Positions 15,558 to 24,049 of a DNA stretch of 34,716 bases are shown here, piece by piece. The stretch spans positions 1 to 34,716 of the forward strand of contig JAJFVH010000007.1 in assembly GCA_021371875.1 (NCBI GenBank). Reading direction: 5' to 3'. A program made the translations under genes and the position numbers. Source of the DNA: Bacteroidales bacterium (GTDB taxonomy: Bacteria; Bacteroidota; Bacteroidia; Bacteroidales; Paludibacteraceae). The notes under the pieces were generated by a model. It made no database searches and was not told the origin of the DNA. It saw only the letters and a program-made list of their open reading frames with translations. The number at the start of each line of letters is the position of its first letter. Position 1 is the first letter of the stretch.

Positions 15558-16817
15558 ATGAAAAAACTTCTTCTATTGCTATGTTTGATTATTTCTACGG
15601 TAACTCTTTATAGCCAGTTAACCGCCACGGGAACATATAAATCATATTTTAATACTTATCGGGATATTGATTATTTGTTTGTTTTCAATGGAATAAATCC
15701 AACAACATCAATTAAATACAACGGAAACTATACCACAATCAACTGGTATAAATTTTCAGACCTTTCCACATCAATTTCCAATCAGAATGAAAACTTCAAT
15801 GTTGAAAATGCTACCGGTTATGTGTTGGATGTCGACGGTGTGAAAACCATTATCTGGGTAATTGATTATACAAAATGCTTGCCGGTTTTTAATTCGTTTT
15901 TGCCCGAAAACAATCCGGCAACCCAATGTGATGAACTTAAACTGGATTTACAGGCAAATGTTCCGCTTATTCAGTACAAATCTCTGGACGGCATAACACA
16001 TACTATCGATCGCAAATATACCCTGACTTACAATACAAAAGAATGGAACAGTTCATGGCGCGACAAAGTTATTGCCATCGGTAATATTAGGCTCCCGGCA
16101 TCGGAAATTTATATCACCACACCTCCTTTATGCGATACGAAATTTAAAATTGAAGGCGACCAGTTTGCGCAGGATTTGCAGATTTCTCCCATCCCGTTTA
16201 TTGAATCTCCCGTATATTCGGCAGTTGCCGTGGAGGGTCATATCACAACGACTGCTGCAACCCGTACAGAACTTCAGGAAGGTGACCGGCCTGAAAATTC
16301 TTCAGTCCGCGAAGGTTCTGCACCTCTCGATATCATGTTCGAAAGCAATGCCAATGTGCCGGTGGCTGATTTTTACCAATGGCAGATTTTTAAAGAAAAT
16401 GTCTTGTTGTTCAGTCGGTCCGATCAGGCCCAGCGATACACATTCACCGAATCGGGAACCTATGTCGTAAAACTGACTGTCGGCAATTCATACTGCAATT
16501 CGTCCGACTCGGTAACCATAAAAGTTTCCACATCTGATATTCAGGTTCCGTATGTTTTTACACCCAATGGCGATGGCATTAATGACGAATTTAGGGTGGC
16601 ATACAAGTCGATATTATCATTTAAGTGTTGGGTTTTCAATCGTTGGGGACGAAAAGTTTATTTCTGGACTGATCCTCAAAAAGGTTGGGACGGAACGATA
16701 AACGGCAAAGCCGCCACTCCCGGCGCTTATTTCTATTTTATTGAATATGTTGATGCCGAAGGCGAAAAACGGTCGGTAAAAGGAAATATAAATTTATTGA
16801 GAGGAAATCAGAATTAA
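15558..16817 (+). CDS. Secreted protein with PKD-like domain and gliding-motility/T9SS-type C-terminal domain
   Basis: The 419-aa protein has a signal peptide (1-20, MKKLLLLLCLIIS...), an N-terminal region of unknown fold (about 21-220), a PKD-like beta-sandwich (about 225-325, with APLDIMFESNA and FTESGTYVVKLTV), and a C-terminal domain (about 328-415) with VPYVFTPNGDGINDEFRV, FNRWGRKVYF, GWDG and TPGAYFYFIEY. The last is the CHU_C / gliding-motility-associated C-terminal domain, a type IX secretion sorting signal. It should therefore be exported across the outer membrane and possibly anchored on the surface. It stands alone between divergent and convergent neighbours; the cargo role is unknown. 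Confidence 0.88.
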   Translation: MKKLLLLLCLIISTVTLYSQLTATGTYKSYFNTYRDIDYLFVFNGINPTTSIKYNGNYTTINWYKFSDLSTSISNQNENFNVENATGYVLDVDGVKTIIWVIDYTKCLPVFNSFLPENNPATQCDELKLDLQANVPLIQYKSLDGITHTIDRKYTLTYNTKEWNSSWRDKVIAIGNIRLPASEIYITTPPLCDTKFKIEGDQFAQDLQISPIPFIESPVYSAVAVEGHITTTAATRTELQEGDRPENSSVREGSAPLDIMFESNANVPVADFYQWQIFKENVLLFSRSDQAQRYTFTESGTYVVKLTVGNSYCNSSDSVTIKVSTSDIQVPYVFTPNGDGINDEFRVAYKSILSFKCWVFNRWGRKVYFWTDPQKGWDGTINGKAATPGAYFYFIEYVDAEGEKRSVKGNINLLRGNQN

Positions 16818-16825
16818 CGAATAGC

Positions 16826-18178
16826 TTATTTTGAGTTTAATACGATATCGATTATTGAATTCCTGATTGCGAGTGTTTTGTTATATAATTCGGGTTTGTT
16901 TCTCATAACCAGCGAGTGATTTATTCGTCTGATAAATTTTCTGAATTGCTTGTATAATCCGAAAGCCCACTTTCCGGAAAAATATTCCACTGGAATAAAC
17001 AGCCATATCAGCCACCAGCTAAAACCGGTAAAGCTAAAAAACAAAATAGCTTGCAACAGATAAAAAATGGGAAAGCTAAATATTCCTATGCCATAATGCA
17101 AAGAAGTGAAAAATCCTTCGAACTTGACTTTCATCATTTTCCGAATAAATACGGGCGTAAAAAAAGGGAAAAAGTTAAGCAGCAATCCTATCAGAAATAC
17201 AGGGGATAATAGCGCCAATCCAAAGCCAATCAGGCTATTCGATGTTGTTTCACGCGGTTTTGTGTCGAAATTTTTAATATGTAAATTCAATTCGGCTCGC
17301 CGATTTTCAAAATCGGAACACAAGGTGTTTAATTCTGCTGCTTTTGCCGGAGTTTCACGTTCAATAGCAACCAGCCGTTTCCCGATTTCCTGACGAGCGT
17401 AAAAGCGGTTCAGGGTATTATTTTTGAGCTTCATTTTTTCGAGCATCGATATGTTTGCAACCTGTGTAGCGGTTTCGAAACAGGGATAATATTGCTCTGT
17501 ATTCAGATTTAAAACCAAATTTTCCAGACTGTTTTTCAGGTCATTGCGGATTTTATTGGTAGCTGCTACGGGATTTTCGGTATATTCAGGCATGTATTCG
17601 GATACATCAATAGGTTTGCCCACATTGATAATAATATGTTTGCCGAATTTGAATAAATCTCCCATATCAATTCCAATAGGAATTATCTTCACATTTTTAA
17701 CTGCCCCGATTTTTTGTTGAGCCGAAAAAGCAATTCTGAAAATGCCTTTTACCAATGGACGTATTTTTCGTTCAAGTTCCTGATTGCCTTCAGGCATTAT
17801 TCCTAAAGCATTATTGCTCTCAAGCACTTCGACACATTTATCAAAAGTTTCCGCATTTTTTCCGAGATTTTCGATGCCATCTCTGACTCTGAAAGCAGGA
17901 ATCAATTTAGCAAACCGCAAAAAATCAGCCACAGTTTTTTTTCTGAACATGTCCGCACGGGCCAGGAACACTGTCGAATAATCATCGGGTGTTATTGAAA
18001 CAACAGCCAAAGCATCCATCAACGCATTCAAATGATTTGGCGCAAAAATCACAGGGCCTTCGGTAGGTATGTTTTCCTTACCAAGTACAATATATTCATC
18101 GTAAAAATGCTTATAAGTTGGTACTATATATTTTTTTGTAAGCCGGTACGAAAGTGGTAGATCGTATATTTTAGACAT
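16826..18178 (-). CDS. PlsC-type glycerolipid acyltransferase with C-terminal membrane segments
   Basis: A 450-aa membrane-associated acyltransferase. Motif I NHxxxxD is at 48-55 (NHLNALMD), motif II near FRVRDG (96-101) and motif III PEGN at 129-132, where many PlsC proteins have PEGT. The substrate class is 1-acylglycerol-3-phosphate or a related acceptor, so the role is probably membrane lipid synthesis. After a charged linker (about 200-305), three or four hydrophobic segments (about 310-385) anchor the protein. It is much longer than PlsC of E. coli (about 245 aa), but this long form is familiar in Bacteroidota. It converges with the secreted protein gene with 8 bp between stops. Confidence 0.85.
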   Translation of the reverse strand: MSKIYDLPLSYRLTKKYIVPTYKHFYDEYIVLGKENIPTEGPVIFAPNHLNALMDALAVVSITPDDYSTVFLARADMFRKKTVADFLRFAKLIPAFRVRDGIENLGKNAETFDKCVEVLESNNALGIMPEGNQELERKIRPLVKGIFRIAFSAQQKIGAVKNVKIIPIGIDMGDLFKFGKHIIINVGKPIDVSEYMPEYTENPVAATNKIRNDLKNSLENLVLNLNTEQYYPCFETATQVANISMLEKMKLKNNTLNRFYARQEIGKRLVAIERETPAKAAELNTLCSDFENRRAELNLHIKNFDTKPRETTSNSLIGFGLALLSPVFLIGLLLNFFPFFTPVFIRKMMKVKFEGFFTSLHYGIGIFSFPIFYLLQAILFFSFTGFSWWLIWLFIPVEYFSGKWAFGLYKQFRKFIRRINHSLVMRNKPELYNKTLAIRNSIIDIVLNSK

Positions 18179-18247
18179 AAACCTGATATGATAATTTTAT
18201 GATTAGTTGATGTGATGATTAGTTAATTTGGTTATGAGATGATTCAA

Positions 18248-18255
18248 ACGTAAAT
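18248..18255 (-). promoter_or_regulatory. Probable -7 box for the acyltransferase gene
   Basis: On the - strand TACGTTTG matches TAnnTTTG, 70 bp from the ATG at 18178. The region also has two GATTAGTT direct repeats; no convincing -33 element was seen. Confidence 0.35.
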
Positions 18256-18302
18256 TTTTTATACAATTCAACTTTTTCTCATCAATATATTCTATTAGTC
18301 AA

Positions 18303-19250
18303 TTACTTGGGAATACTTTTACTCCAGTACAGCGAAATACTTAATCCTGAAACAATATGCCAAATCCCCCACCATGCAGTTATAAAAAGCATACCTCCGA
18401 TAGCAAGTTCGGGAGGAAAGATTTTAGGATTAAACAGAAGTACCAGACCCAACCCTGAATTTTGGATGCCGGTTTCGATAGTCAATGTTCTTTTGTCGGC
18501 ATTCGGAAGTTTAAATATGGATGCTAAACTAAAACCCGTGAATAAAGCTAAAAAATTATGAATCAATACGATAAAGAATATAAATAAAATATATTTCAAA
18601 AACAAATCCAAGTTGTTGGCAAAAGATAAAACAACCATGGCTATGAAAAATACGATGGAAAGTACCTGGATCGGTTTTTTAAGTTTCTCGGTAATGCGTG
18701 GAAAATAATGCGAGAAAAAAATACCTGCTATCAAAGGAATTCCGAGCAGAATGAATACTGTCTGGAACATTTGGCCGTTGTCGATTTCGAGAGGTTGAAG
18801 TATATGTCTCGCATGTTTGCTAATGTATTTAACATATAAACCTCCATAAAACGCAAAATTAAAAGGAGTGGTAATGGTTGCCAGCATTGTAGTGGTAGCA
18901 GTCAGCCCGACGGATAATTCGGTATTCGCTTTCGACAATGATGACATGAAATTAGAAATATTACCACCGGGGCAAGCCGCTACTAAAATCATTCCCATAG
19001 CCACGGTGGACGTTATCCAATTGCTTAAAGCAATAACAAGTAAAAAAGTTATCAGAGGAAGGGCAATTACCTGGGATGTCAACCCGATAATAGCCGATTT
19101 GGGATGTTTGATTAACTCTTTGAATGCTGCTGGTTTTATTCCTAATGCTACACCAAACATAATGAAACTCAATATAATATTGATAACGTGCATGCCTGAT
19201 GCCGAAAAGTTGATCTTGATCGGATCTAATTGTTGCATGGCTTCGTACAT
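18303..19250 (-). CDS. Bile acid:sodium symporter (BASS) family transporter
   Basis: An inner-membrane protein of 315 aa with about nine or ten hydrophobic segments. Family blocks are visible: ACPGGNISNFMSSLSKANTELSVGLTATTTMLA (about 92-125), TPFNFAFY, and ETGIQNSGLGLVLLF near the C-terminus, which hold the two sodium-site crossover helices. BASS proteins take up organic anions such as 2-keto acids, pantoate or taurocholate with sodium; the substrate cannot be told. The nearby panB makes ketopantoate, but it is over 7 kb away and no link is shown. The frame opens at a TTG (19280) that lies within a promoter box, so the ATG at 19250 is preferred. Confidence 0.88.
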   Translation of the reverse strand: MYEAMQQLDPIKINFSASGMHVINIILSFIMFGVALGIKPAAFKELIKHPKSAIIGLTSQVIALPLITFLLVIALSNWITSTVAMGMILVAACPGGNISNFMSSLSKANTELSVGLTATTTMLATITTPFNFAFYGGLYVKYISKHARHILQPLEIDNGQMFQTVFILLGIPLIAGIFFSHYFPRITEKLKKPIQVLSIVFFIAMVVLSFANNLDLFLKYILFIFFIVLIHNFLALFTGFSLASIFKLPNADKRTLTIETGIQNSGLGLVLLFNPKIFPPELAIGGMLFITAWWGIWHIVSGLSISLYWSKSIPK

Positions 19251-19277
19251 AAGTAAACTTTTTAAACAATTGTTGGG

Positions 19278-19285
19278 CAAAAGTA
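19278..19285 (-). promoter_or_regulatory. Probable -7 box for the BASS transporter gene
   Basis: On the - strand TACTTTTG matches TAnnTTTG, 27 bp before the ATG at 19250. It covers the upstream TTG, which argues against that codon as start. Confidence 0.4.
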
Positions 19286-19369
19286 TAAATAATTTTTATT
19301 TAAGTCGTATTTTTTAGCTGCCGACTGTTTTTATTAAGCGGCAAGTTTTTAATATCCTGATTTATTGCT

Positions 19370-19377
19370 TAATTTTG
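19370..19377 (+). promoter_or_regulatory. Probable -7 box for the cyclophilin gene
   Basis: TAATTTTG matches TAnnTTTG and would give a leader of about 135 nt. Confidence 0.45.
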
Positions 19378-19417
19378 CGGCTCTGAAATAAATTGCTGAA
19401 ACAATAATGAAATGAAA

Positions 19418-19505
19418 CTCCCCTGTCTGTAAAATTCAGATAAACAGGAGTATGACTATACCCGATTATAGAAACATCTCTTATTTCTTCCTTCAGAGAT
19501 AGGAG
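19418..19505 (+). other. Structured 5' leader of the cyclophilin gene
   Basis: The leader holds an imperfect hairpin (CTCCCCTGT at 19418-19426 against ACAGGAG at 19444-19450, with an inner CTG/CAG) and a second stem ATCTCT/AGAGAT (19476-19481, 19495-19500). AGGAG follows at 19501-19505, 15 nt before the ATG. No riboswitch family is recognised. Confidence 0.3.
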
Positions 19506-19519
19506 TAAATTATACACGT

Positions 19520-20338
19520 ATGAAAAAATCAATCACAGTTTTAATGCTAAGCATTCTAATTGCATCATCATGCGCTAAACGAAACGATATGGAACCGGTT
19601 ATTAAATTTAAAACAACAGAGGGTAATATTGTTGTAAAACTTTATCCTGAAACTCCCAAACACCGTGATAATTTTGTGAAACTTGTGGAAGCGGGTTATT
19701 ACGACGGCGTATTATTTCATCGCGTCATTGCCGACTTTATGATTCAGGCAGGCGACCCTGATTCGCGAAATGCCAAACATAGCGCTTCGTTGGGTTCGGG
19801 CGACGTAAGATACACAATTCCGGCAGAAATTGTGTATCCGAAGTATTATCATAAAAAAGGAGCGTTGGCTGCCGCTCGCCAGGGCGATCAGGTCAATCCT
19901 GAACGTGCTTCGTCCGGCGCTCAGTTTTATTTTGTACAAGGAAGGCTTTTTACCGATCAGGAGTTAAATGGGATTGAAAAAAGTAACGAACACAAACTGG
20001 AAGCAAAATTTTTTCAGGAAATGCTTAACAACAAGCAGGATGAAGTGAAAAAATACCGGTTGGAACGCAATCAGGCAAAATTGGATGAGTTACGTGATTC
20101 CATTTTAACAGTCGTTCATGAACAAATGAAGCAAAATCCAGGTTATAAGTTCACCGAGCAGCAGCGAAACGATTATAAAACCATAGGTGGAACGCCTCAT
20201 CTCGATGGTGAATATACTGTTTTTGGAGAAGTAATTGAAGGAATCGAAATTGTAAGTAATATCTCTAAAGTTAAAACCGGTAAGCTCGACCGGCCGGTCG
20301 AAGATGTAAGAATCCTCAGTGCAAAACGGATCCGATAG
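19520..20338 (+). CDS. Lipoprotein peptidyl-prolyl cis-trans isomerase, cyclophilin type
   Basis: It should catalyse proline isomerisation in exported proteins. A lipoprotein signal (residues 1-18, ILIASSC) places a lipid anchor on Cys18. The cyclophilin core is present: ITTEG-like start near 31-38, FHRVIADFMIQAGDP (66-80) with the catalytic Arg68, GAQFYFVQG (134-142) and LDGEYTVFGEVIEGIEIVSNI. A charged, probably helical insertion of about 75 residues (about 148-222) splits the domain between the FVQG strand and the last half, making 272 aa against about 165 for a minimal cyclophilin. Such insertions are seen in Bacteroidota homologues. It is monocistronic: own promoter, strong terminator. 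Confidence 0.93.
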   Translation: MKKSITVLMLSILIASSCAKRNDMEPVIKFKTTEGNIVVKLYPETPKHRDNFVKLVEAGYYDGVLFHRVIADFMIQAGDPDSRNAKHSASLGSGDVRYTIPAEIVYPKYYHKKGALAAARQGDQVNPERASSGAQFYFVQGRLFTDQELNGIEKSNEHKLEAKFFQEMLNNKQDEVKKYRLERNQAKLDELRDSILTVVHEQMKQNPGYKFTEQQRNDYKTIGGTPHLDGEYTVFGEVIEGIEIVSNISKVKTGKLDRPVEDVRILSAKRIR

Positions 20339-20343
20339 GCTTC

Positions 20344-20376
20344 AAAAAGGAACAAAAACAATTTGTTCCTTTTTTA
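20344..20376 (+). terminator. Intrinsic terminator after the cyclophilin gene
   Basis: AAAAAGGAACAAA (20344-20356) pairs perfectly over 13 bp with TTTGTTCCTTTTT (20362-20374) around a 5-nt loop, followed by more T residues. It lies 6 bp after the stop. Confidence 0.93.
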
Positions 20377-20455
20377 TTTTTTTCGATTAAAGAAAAATTT
20401 CTATAATTATTCATGTTTTTAGTCGAAAAAATTCCTTTAAATAAACTTTAAATAC

Positions 20456-20463
20456 TAATTTTG
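20456..20463 (+). promoter_or_regulatory. Probable -7 box of the mutA promoter
   Basis: TAATTTTG followed by CAC matches the Bacteroidota -7 consensus, 36 bp before the mutA ATG. No clean -33 TTTG is present. Confidence 0.5.
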
Positions 20464-20498
20464 CACTCGCTTAGAAATTTCGAAAATTAAAAAATATT

Positions 20499-22394
20499 AT
20501 GGCAGAAAAAAAATTAAATTTATTGGCTGAATTTCCGTCAGTTAGCACACAACAATGGATGGATAAAGTGACAGCCGACCTAAAAGGAGCCGATTTCGAT
20601 AAAAAACTTGTCTGGAAAACCAATGAAGGTTTCAATGTGATGCCTTTTTATCGTGCCGAGGACATCGATAAGCTCAAAACCACCGAAGTTGTACCCGGAA
20701 AATTTCCTTATGTACGTGGTACCAAGCTCGATAATAGCTGGTTTGTTCGCCAGGATATTGTAGTCGTAGATGCAAAACAAGCCAATGCAAAGGCATTGGA
20801 TATTTTGAATAAAGGAGTTGATTCACTAGGATTTAAACTGAATAAAAACGATTTAAGCGCAGCTTATATTTCAGCTTTGCTTGAAAATATAGATGCTGAA
20901 TGTGTTGAGCTGAATTTCAGTATTTGCTCTAAGCGTTCGGCTGAGCTGGCTTCGATTCTTACCGGTTATTTTAAATCGAAGAATTATAATCTCGCCAAAC
21001 TGCAGGGTTCTATCAATTGGGATGGAATGAATGCCATGTTGCTTCGGGCTAAGAACTTAAGTAAAGAAGAACTTGTTCAAATGGCTAAAGCAACGGTGGA
21101 AGCCGCTTCTGAGTTGCCAAAGTTCAGGGTCATTGCCGTAAATGCTACAACATTGAGTAACGCCGGTGCATTCAATGCCCAGGAGCTGGGTTACGCTTTG
21201 GCCTGGGGTAACGATTACCTTTCAATGTTGGTCGAAGCTGGTGTTGATACACAATTGGCCGCTAAAAAAATCAAATTCAATTTGGGCGTTGGCAGCAATT
21301 ATTTTATGGAAATTGCCAAATTTCGTGCAGCCAAATTGTTATGGGCATTCATCGTTGATGCTTATCAACCCGTTTGTCGCAAAACAACCTGCTCACACAC
21401 CGTTGATGGCATTTGCAAATGCGCTGCCAAAATGCGCATTCATGCTGAAACCACCCAATTCAACAAAACCGTTTTTGATGCTAATGTAAACATGCTTCGC
21501 ACTCAAACCGAAGCCATGAGTGCTGCGCTGGGAGGTGTGGATTCTCTCACGGTAACCGGATATGATACTGCTTTCAAAACGGCCGATGATTTTTCGGAAC
21601 GCATTGCCCGCAATCAACAATTATTGTTGAAAGAAGAATCGCATTTCGATAAAGTCTCCGATCCAGCTGCAGGTTCATATTATATCGAAACACTGACCAA
21701 CGAAATAGCTGCCCAGGCTTGGAAAATATTCCTCGAAGTTGAAAATAACGGAGGATTTTATGCTGCTATCAAAGCCGGTACAGTTCAGAAAGCTGTTAAA
21801 ACAACGGCTGCCAGTCGGTTGAAATCTGTTTCGAGTCGTCGTGAGGTATTGCTTGGAACCAACCAATTCCCCAATTTCAATGAAATTGCTAACGGAAAGG
21901 TTGAATTGAAAAAAGATATAACCGATTGTGGTTGCAATCACAACGAAATTGAAACCCTGGTTCCTGTCCGTGCTTCGGAAGAATTTGAAGCATTGCGTTT
22001 TGCCACCGAAAATGCCGCCAAACGTCCGAAAGCGTTTATGCTTACTATCGGTAGCCTGTCCATGCGTTTAGCGCGTGCACAATTCTCTTGCAACTTTTTT
22101 GCCTGTGCCGGTTACGAAGTGGTGGATAATCTCGGTTTTGCAACGGTTGAAGAAGGCGTGAAAGCTGCTTTGGAAGCAAATGCCGATATCATCGTGCTTT
22201 GCTCGAGCGACGACGAATATGCCGAACTTGCTCCTGCTACTTATGAACTTGCTAAAGGAAAAGCTTTATTGGTGATAGCCGGCGCACCTGCATGTACCGA
22301 TGACCTGAAAGCAATCGGCATTGAACATTTTGTAAATGTAAAAACCAATGTATTGGAAACATTAAAAACTTTCAATGCTTTGTTGTTGCAATAG
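20499..22394 (+). CDS. mutA: Methylmalonyl-CoA mutase small (beta) subunit
   Basis: It pairs with MutB to interconvert succinyl-CoA and methylmalonyl-CoA in the propionate pathway. At 631 aa it is typical of the small subunit. The TIM-barrel half (about 40-450) holds NYFMEIAKFRAAKLLWA and TEAMSAALGGVDSLTVTGYD. The C-terminal half keeps a B12-fold (RPKAFMLTIGSLSMRLARAQF) but lacks the DxHxxG cobalamin ligand, as expected for the non-catalytic subunit. Odd points: a cysteine group C293, C298, C306, C308 in the barrel and a second CGCNH (477-481) in the linker; both might bind metal. It is not directly adjacent to mutB: three genes lie between. Confidence 0.95.
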   Translation: MAEKKLNLLAEFPSVSTQQWMDKVTADLKGADFDKKLVWKTNEGFNVMPFYRAEDIDKLKTTEVVPGKFPYVRGTKLDNSWFVRQDIVVVDAKQANAKALDILNKGVDSLGFKLNKNDLSAAYISALLENIDAECVELNFSICSKRSAELASILTGYFKSKNYNLAKLQGSINWDGMNAMLLRAKNLSKEELVQMAKATVEAASELPKFRVIAVNATTLSNAGAFNAQELGYALAWGNDYLSMLVEAGVDTQLAAKKIKFNLGVGSNYFMEIAKFRAAKLLWAFIVDAYQPVCRKTTCSHTVDGICKCAAKMRIHAETTQFNKTVFDANVNMLRTQTEAMSAALGGVDSLTVTGYDTAFKTADDFSERIARNQQLLLKEESHFDKVSDPAAGSYYIETLTNEIAAQAWKIFLEVENNGGFYAAIKAGTVQKAVKTTAASRLKSVSSRREVLLGTNQFPNFNEIANGKVELKKDITDCGCNHNEIETLVPVRASEEFEALRFATENAAKRPKAFMLTIGSLSMRLARAQFSCNFFACAGYEVVDNLGFATVEEGVKAALEANADIIVLCSSDDEYAELAPATYELAKGKALLVIAGAPACTDDLKAIGIEHFVNVKTNVLETLKTFNALLLQ

Positions 22395-22428
22395 ATAAAG
22401 ATGTGTATATATTAGAGATACGTGGCTG

Positions 22429-22486
22429 ATAAACACAAAAGTATGTAAGAATAAACTTAGAAAACAAACCATTCGTGTTTATTCTT
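22429..22486 (+). other. Pair of alternative hairpins after mutA
   Basis: AAGAATAAAC (22447-22456) pairs perfectly over 10 bp with GTTTATTCTT (22477-22486), followed by TGTTT. The same right arm can instead pair as GTGTTTAT (22475-22482) with ATAAACAC (22429-22436). This could be a weak terminator of mutA or a switching structure ahead of the UbiA gene. Confidence 0.35.
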
Positions 22487-22535
22487 TGTTTAAAATCTAA
22501 TTTCTATTTGTTATTTATCTAAAAATCTAAAAATT

Positions 22536-23438
22536 ATGAGTCCGACAACAAAAAACTGGATTATTGCTACCCGGCCATGGTCGTTTCCCGCTTCAACTAT
22601 GCCCGCTTTGGTAGCCATTTCGTATGTTTTCTTTTTGAAAAACGAGATGACTGTCGATATAAATTGGTGGTATGGAGTTTTAGCTTTAATTGGAGCCGGT
22701 ATTTTTCAGGCAAGCGGCAATCTGATTGGCGATTATTTCGATTATAAATATAATGTCGACCGCAAAGATACATTCGGTTCGAGCCGCATGTTGGTCGATG
22801 GCGTGTTTAAACCTAAGTCGATATTAAATTTCGGTATTACCTTTTTGGTAATTGGGATTTTACTCGGTTTGTTTCTTAGTCTGAATACCGGTGTTAATCT
22901 GCTTTGGATTGGTGCTATTGGTGTATTGGGAACTTACTTTTATTATAAGTTGAAGTTTATGGCGCTGGGCGATTTGTTGATTTTTATCATTTATGGTCCG
23001 CTTATTGGATTGGGAACTGTATTTGTAATGACCAACGAATTGAACTGGAATTTATTTATTCTCGAAATCCCGATAGCGTTTCTGGTGGTCAATATTTTAC
23101 ATGCCAACAATACCCGCGACATTCGCGATGATGGTAAAGCCAATATCAAAACACAGGCAATGCTTTTAGGAGTAAAAGGTTCTAAAGTACAATACATTGT
23201 TTTAGCCTTGGGAGCTTATATTGCGGTGGCTTTAATGGTAACATTCAGAATGATTCATCCATTGACACTATCGGTGTTTCTGACATTACCCATAGCATTG
23301 AAGAATATTAAAAAAATACAATTGGCGGAAACGGACAAACCTGAGTTAATCAAAGACTTGGATGCAGATTCAGCTCAATTAGTTTTGATTTTCAGTATAT
23401 TATTGTCATTATCGAACATTGTTGCTACCTGGTTATGA
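22536..23438 (+). CDS. UbiA-family prenyltransferase (MenA-like)
   Basis: An inner-membrane prenyltransferase of 300 aa with about eight or nine spans. Both prenyl-diphosphate/Mg motifs are visible: NLIGDYFD (62-69, NxxxDxxD) and NNTRDIRDD (191-199, DxxxD). The N-terminus WIIATRPWSFPASTMPALV resembles 1,4-dihydroxy-2-naphthoate prenyltransferase (MenA), so a role in menaquinone synthesis is plausible, but other UbiA substrates cannot be excluded and no men gene is near. Its last 4 nt overlap the start of the CPBP gene (ATGA), implying translational coupling. It lies within the methylmalonyl-CoA mutase locus. Confidence 0.85.
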   Translation: MSPTTKNWIIATRPWSFPASTMPALVAISYVFFLKNEMTVDINWWYGVLALIGAGIFQASGNLIGDYFDYKYNVDRKDTFGSSRMLVDGVFKPKSILNFGITFLVIGILLGLFLSLNTGVNLLWIGAIGVLGTYFYYKLKFMALGDLLIFIIYGPLIGLGTVFVMTNELNWNLFILEIPIAFLVVNILHANNTRDIRDDGKANIKTQAMLLGVKGSKVQYIVLALGAYIAVALMVTFRMIHPLTLSVFLTLPIALKNIKKIQLAETDKPELIKDLDADSAQLVLIFSILLSLSNIVATWL

Positions 23439-24049
23439 AAAAAGTAATTATTCCTGTATTTGTTGCCATTGTGTTCTGGTTCGTGATGTTTTCGCCATGG
23501 ACTAAAGATTATGTGAATTTTTGGATCACTATGGGATTTGCCGGAGCTGCGCTTACTTTAATGAGCGCTTTTCTGGGTGAAAATTTTAAAAAACAATTTT
23601 CATTCTCGGTAAAAGACCTGCTTATTGGCTTAGGTTCAGCGGCCGTATTGTATGTTGTGTTTTATCTGGGCGACTTTTTTTCTTCGTTGTTGTTCGATTT
23701 TGCCAAGGAACAAGTTGGTAATATCTATCAGTTGAAAGAAGGTGAAAATCCCTTGTTTTTGAGTTTGTTGCTTGTGTTGTTAGTAGGTCCTGCCGAGGAA
23801 ATCTTCTGGCGTGGATATGTTCAACGAACTTTAGGCGCTAAATATGGCGAATGGATTGCCTTTATAGTTACAACCCTTGTATACACGCTGGTACATATCT
23901 GGTCGTTTAATTTTATGCTGATCATGGCAGCTATGGTATGCGGTATATTCTGGGGTTTGCTTTACAAGTATAATAAAAACTTAGTAACATTGATCATTTC
24001 TCACGCAGTGTGGGATGTTTCAGTATTGATTCTTTTTCCGATTTTGTAG
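23435..24049 (+). CDS. CPBP-family intramembrane glutamic endopeptidase (CAAX protease-like)
   Basis: A 204-aa inner-membrane protein with six or so spans. It has all three CPBP motifs: EEIFWR (121-126), H154 in TLVHIWSF, and SHAVWD (189-194), which in the eukaryotic Rce1 family form the Glu/His active site for cleaving prenylated proteins. Bacterial relatives act in bacteriocin immunity or unknown protein processing. Coupled to a prenyltransferase by a 4-nt overlap, it may work on the same lipid or on a modified peptide (speculative). Its stop codon overlaps the left arm of the inverted repeat that bounds the next gene. Confidence 0.85.
   Translation: MKKVIIPVFVAIVFWFVMFSPWTKDYVNFWITMGFAGAALTLMSAFLGENFKKQFSFSVKDLLIGLGSAAVLYVVFYLGDFFSSLLFDFAKEQVGNIYQLKEGENPLFLSLLLVLLVGPAEEIFWRGYVQRTLGAKYGEWIAFIVTTLVYTLVHIWSFNFMLIMAAMVCGIFWGLLYKYNKNLVTLIISHAVWDVSVLILFPIL

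Noticed and set aside
18868-19317. 149-aa open frame on the + strand opposite the BASS transporter
   Set aside because: Antisense shadow; it runs through the promoter region of the transporter and shows no family pattern.
19412-19433. Possible leader peptide ATG AAA CTC CCC TGT CTG TAA
   Set aside because: Six codons with no run of regulatory amino acids; likely chance.
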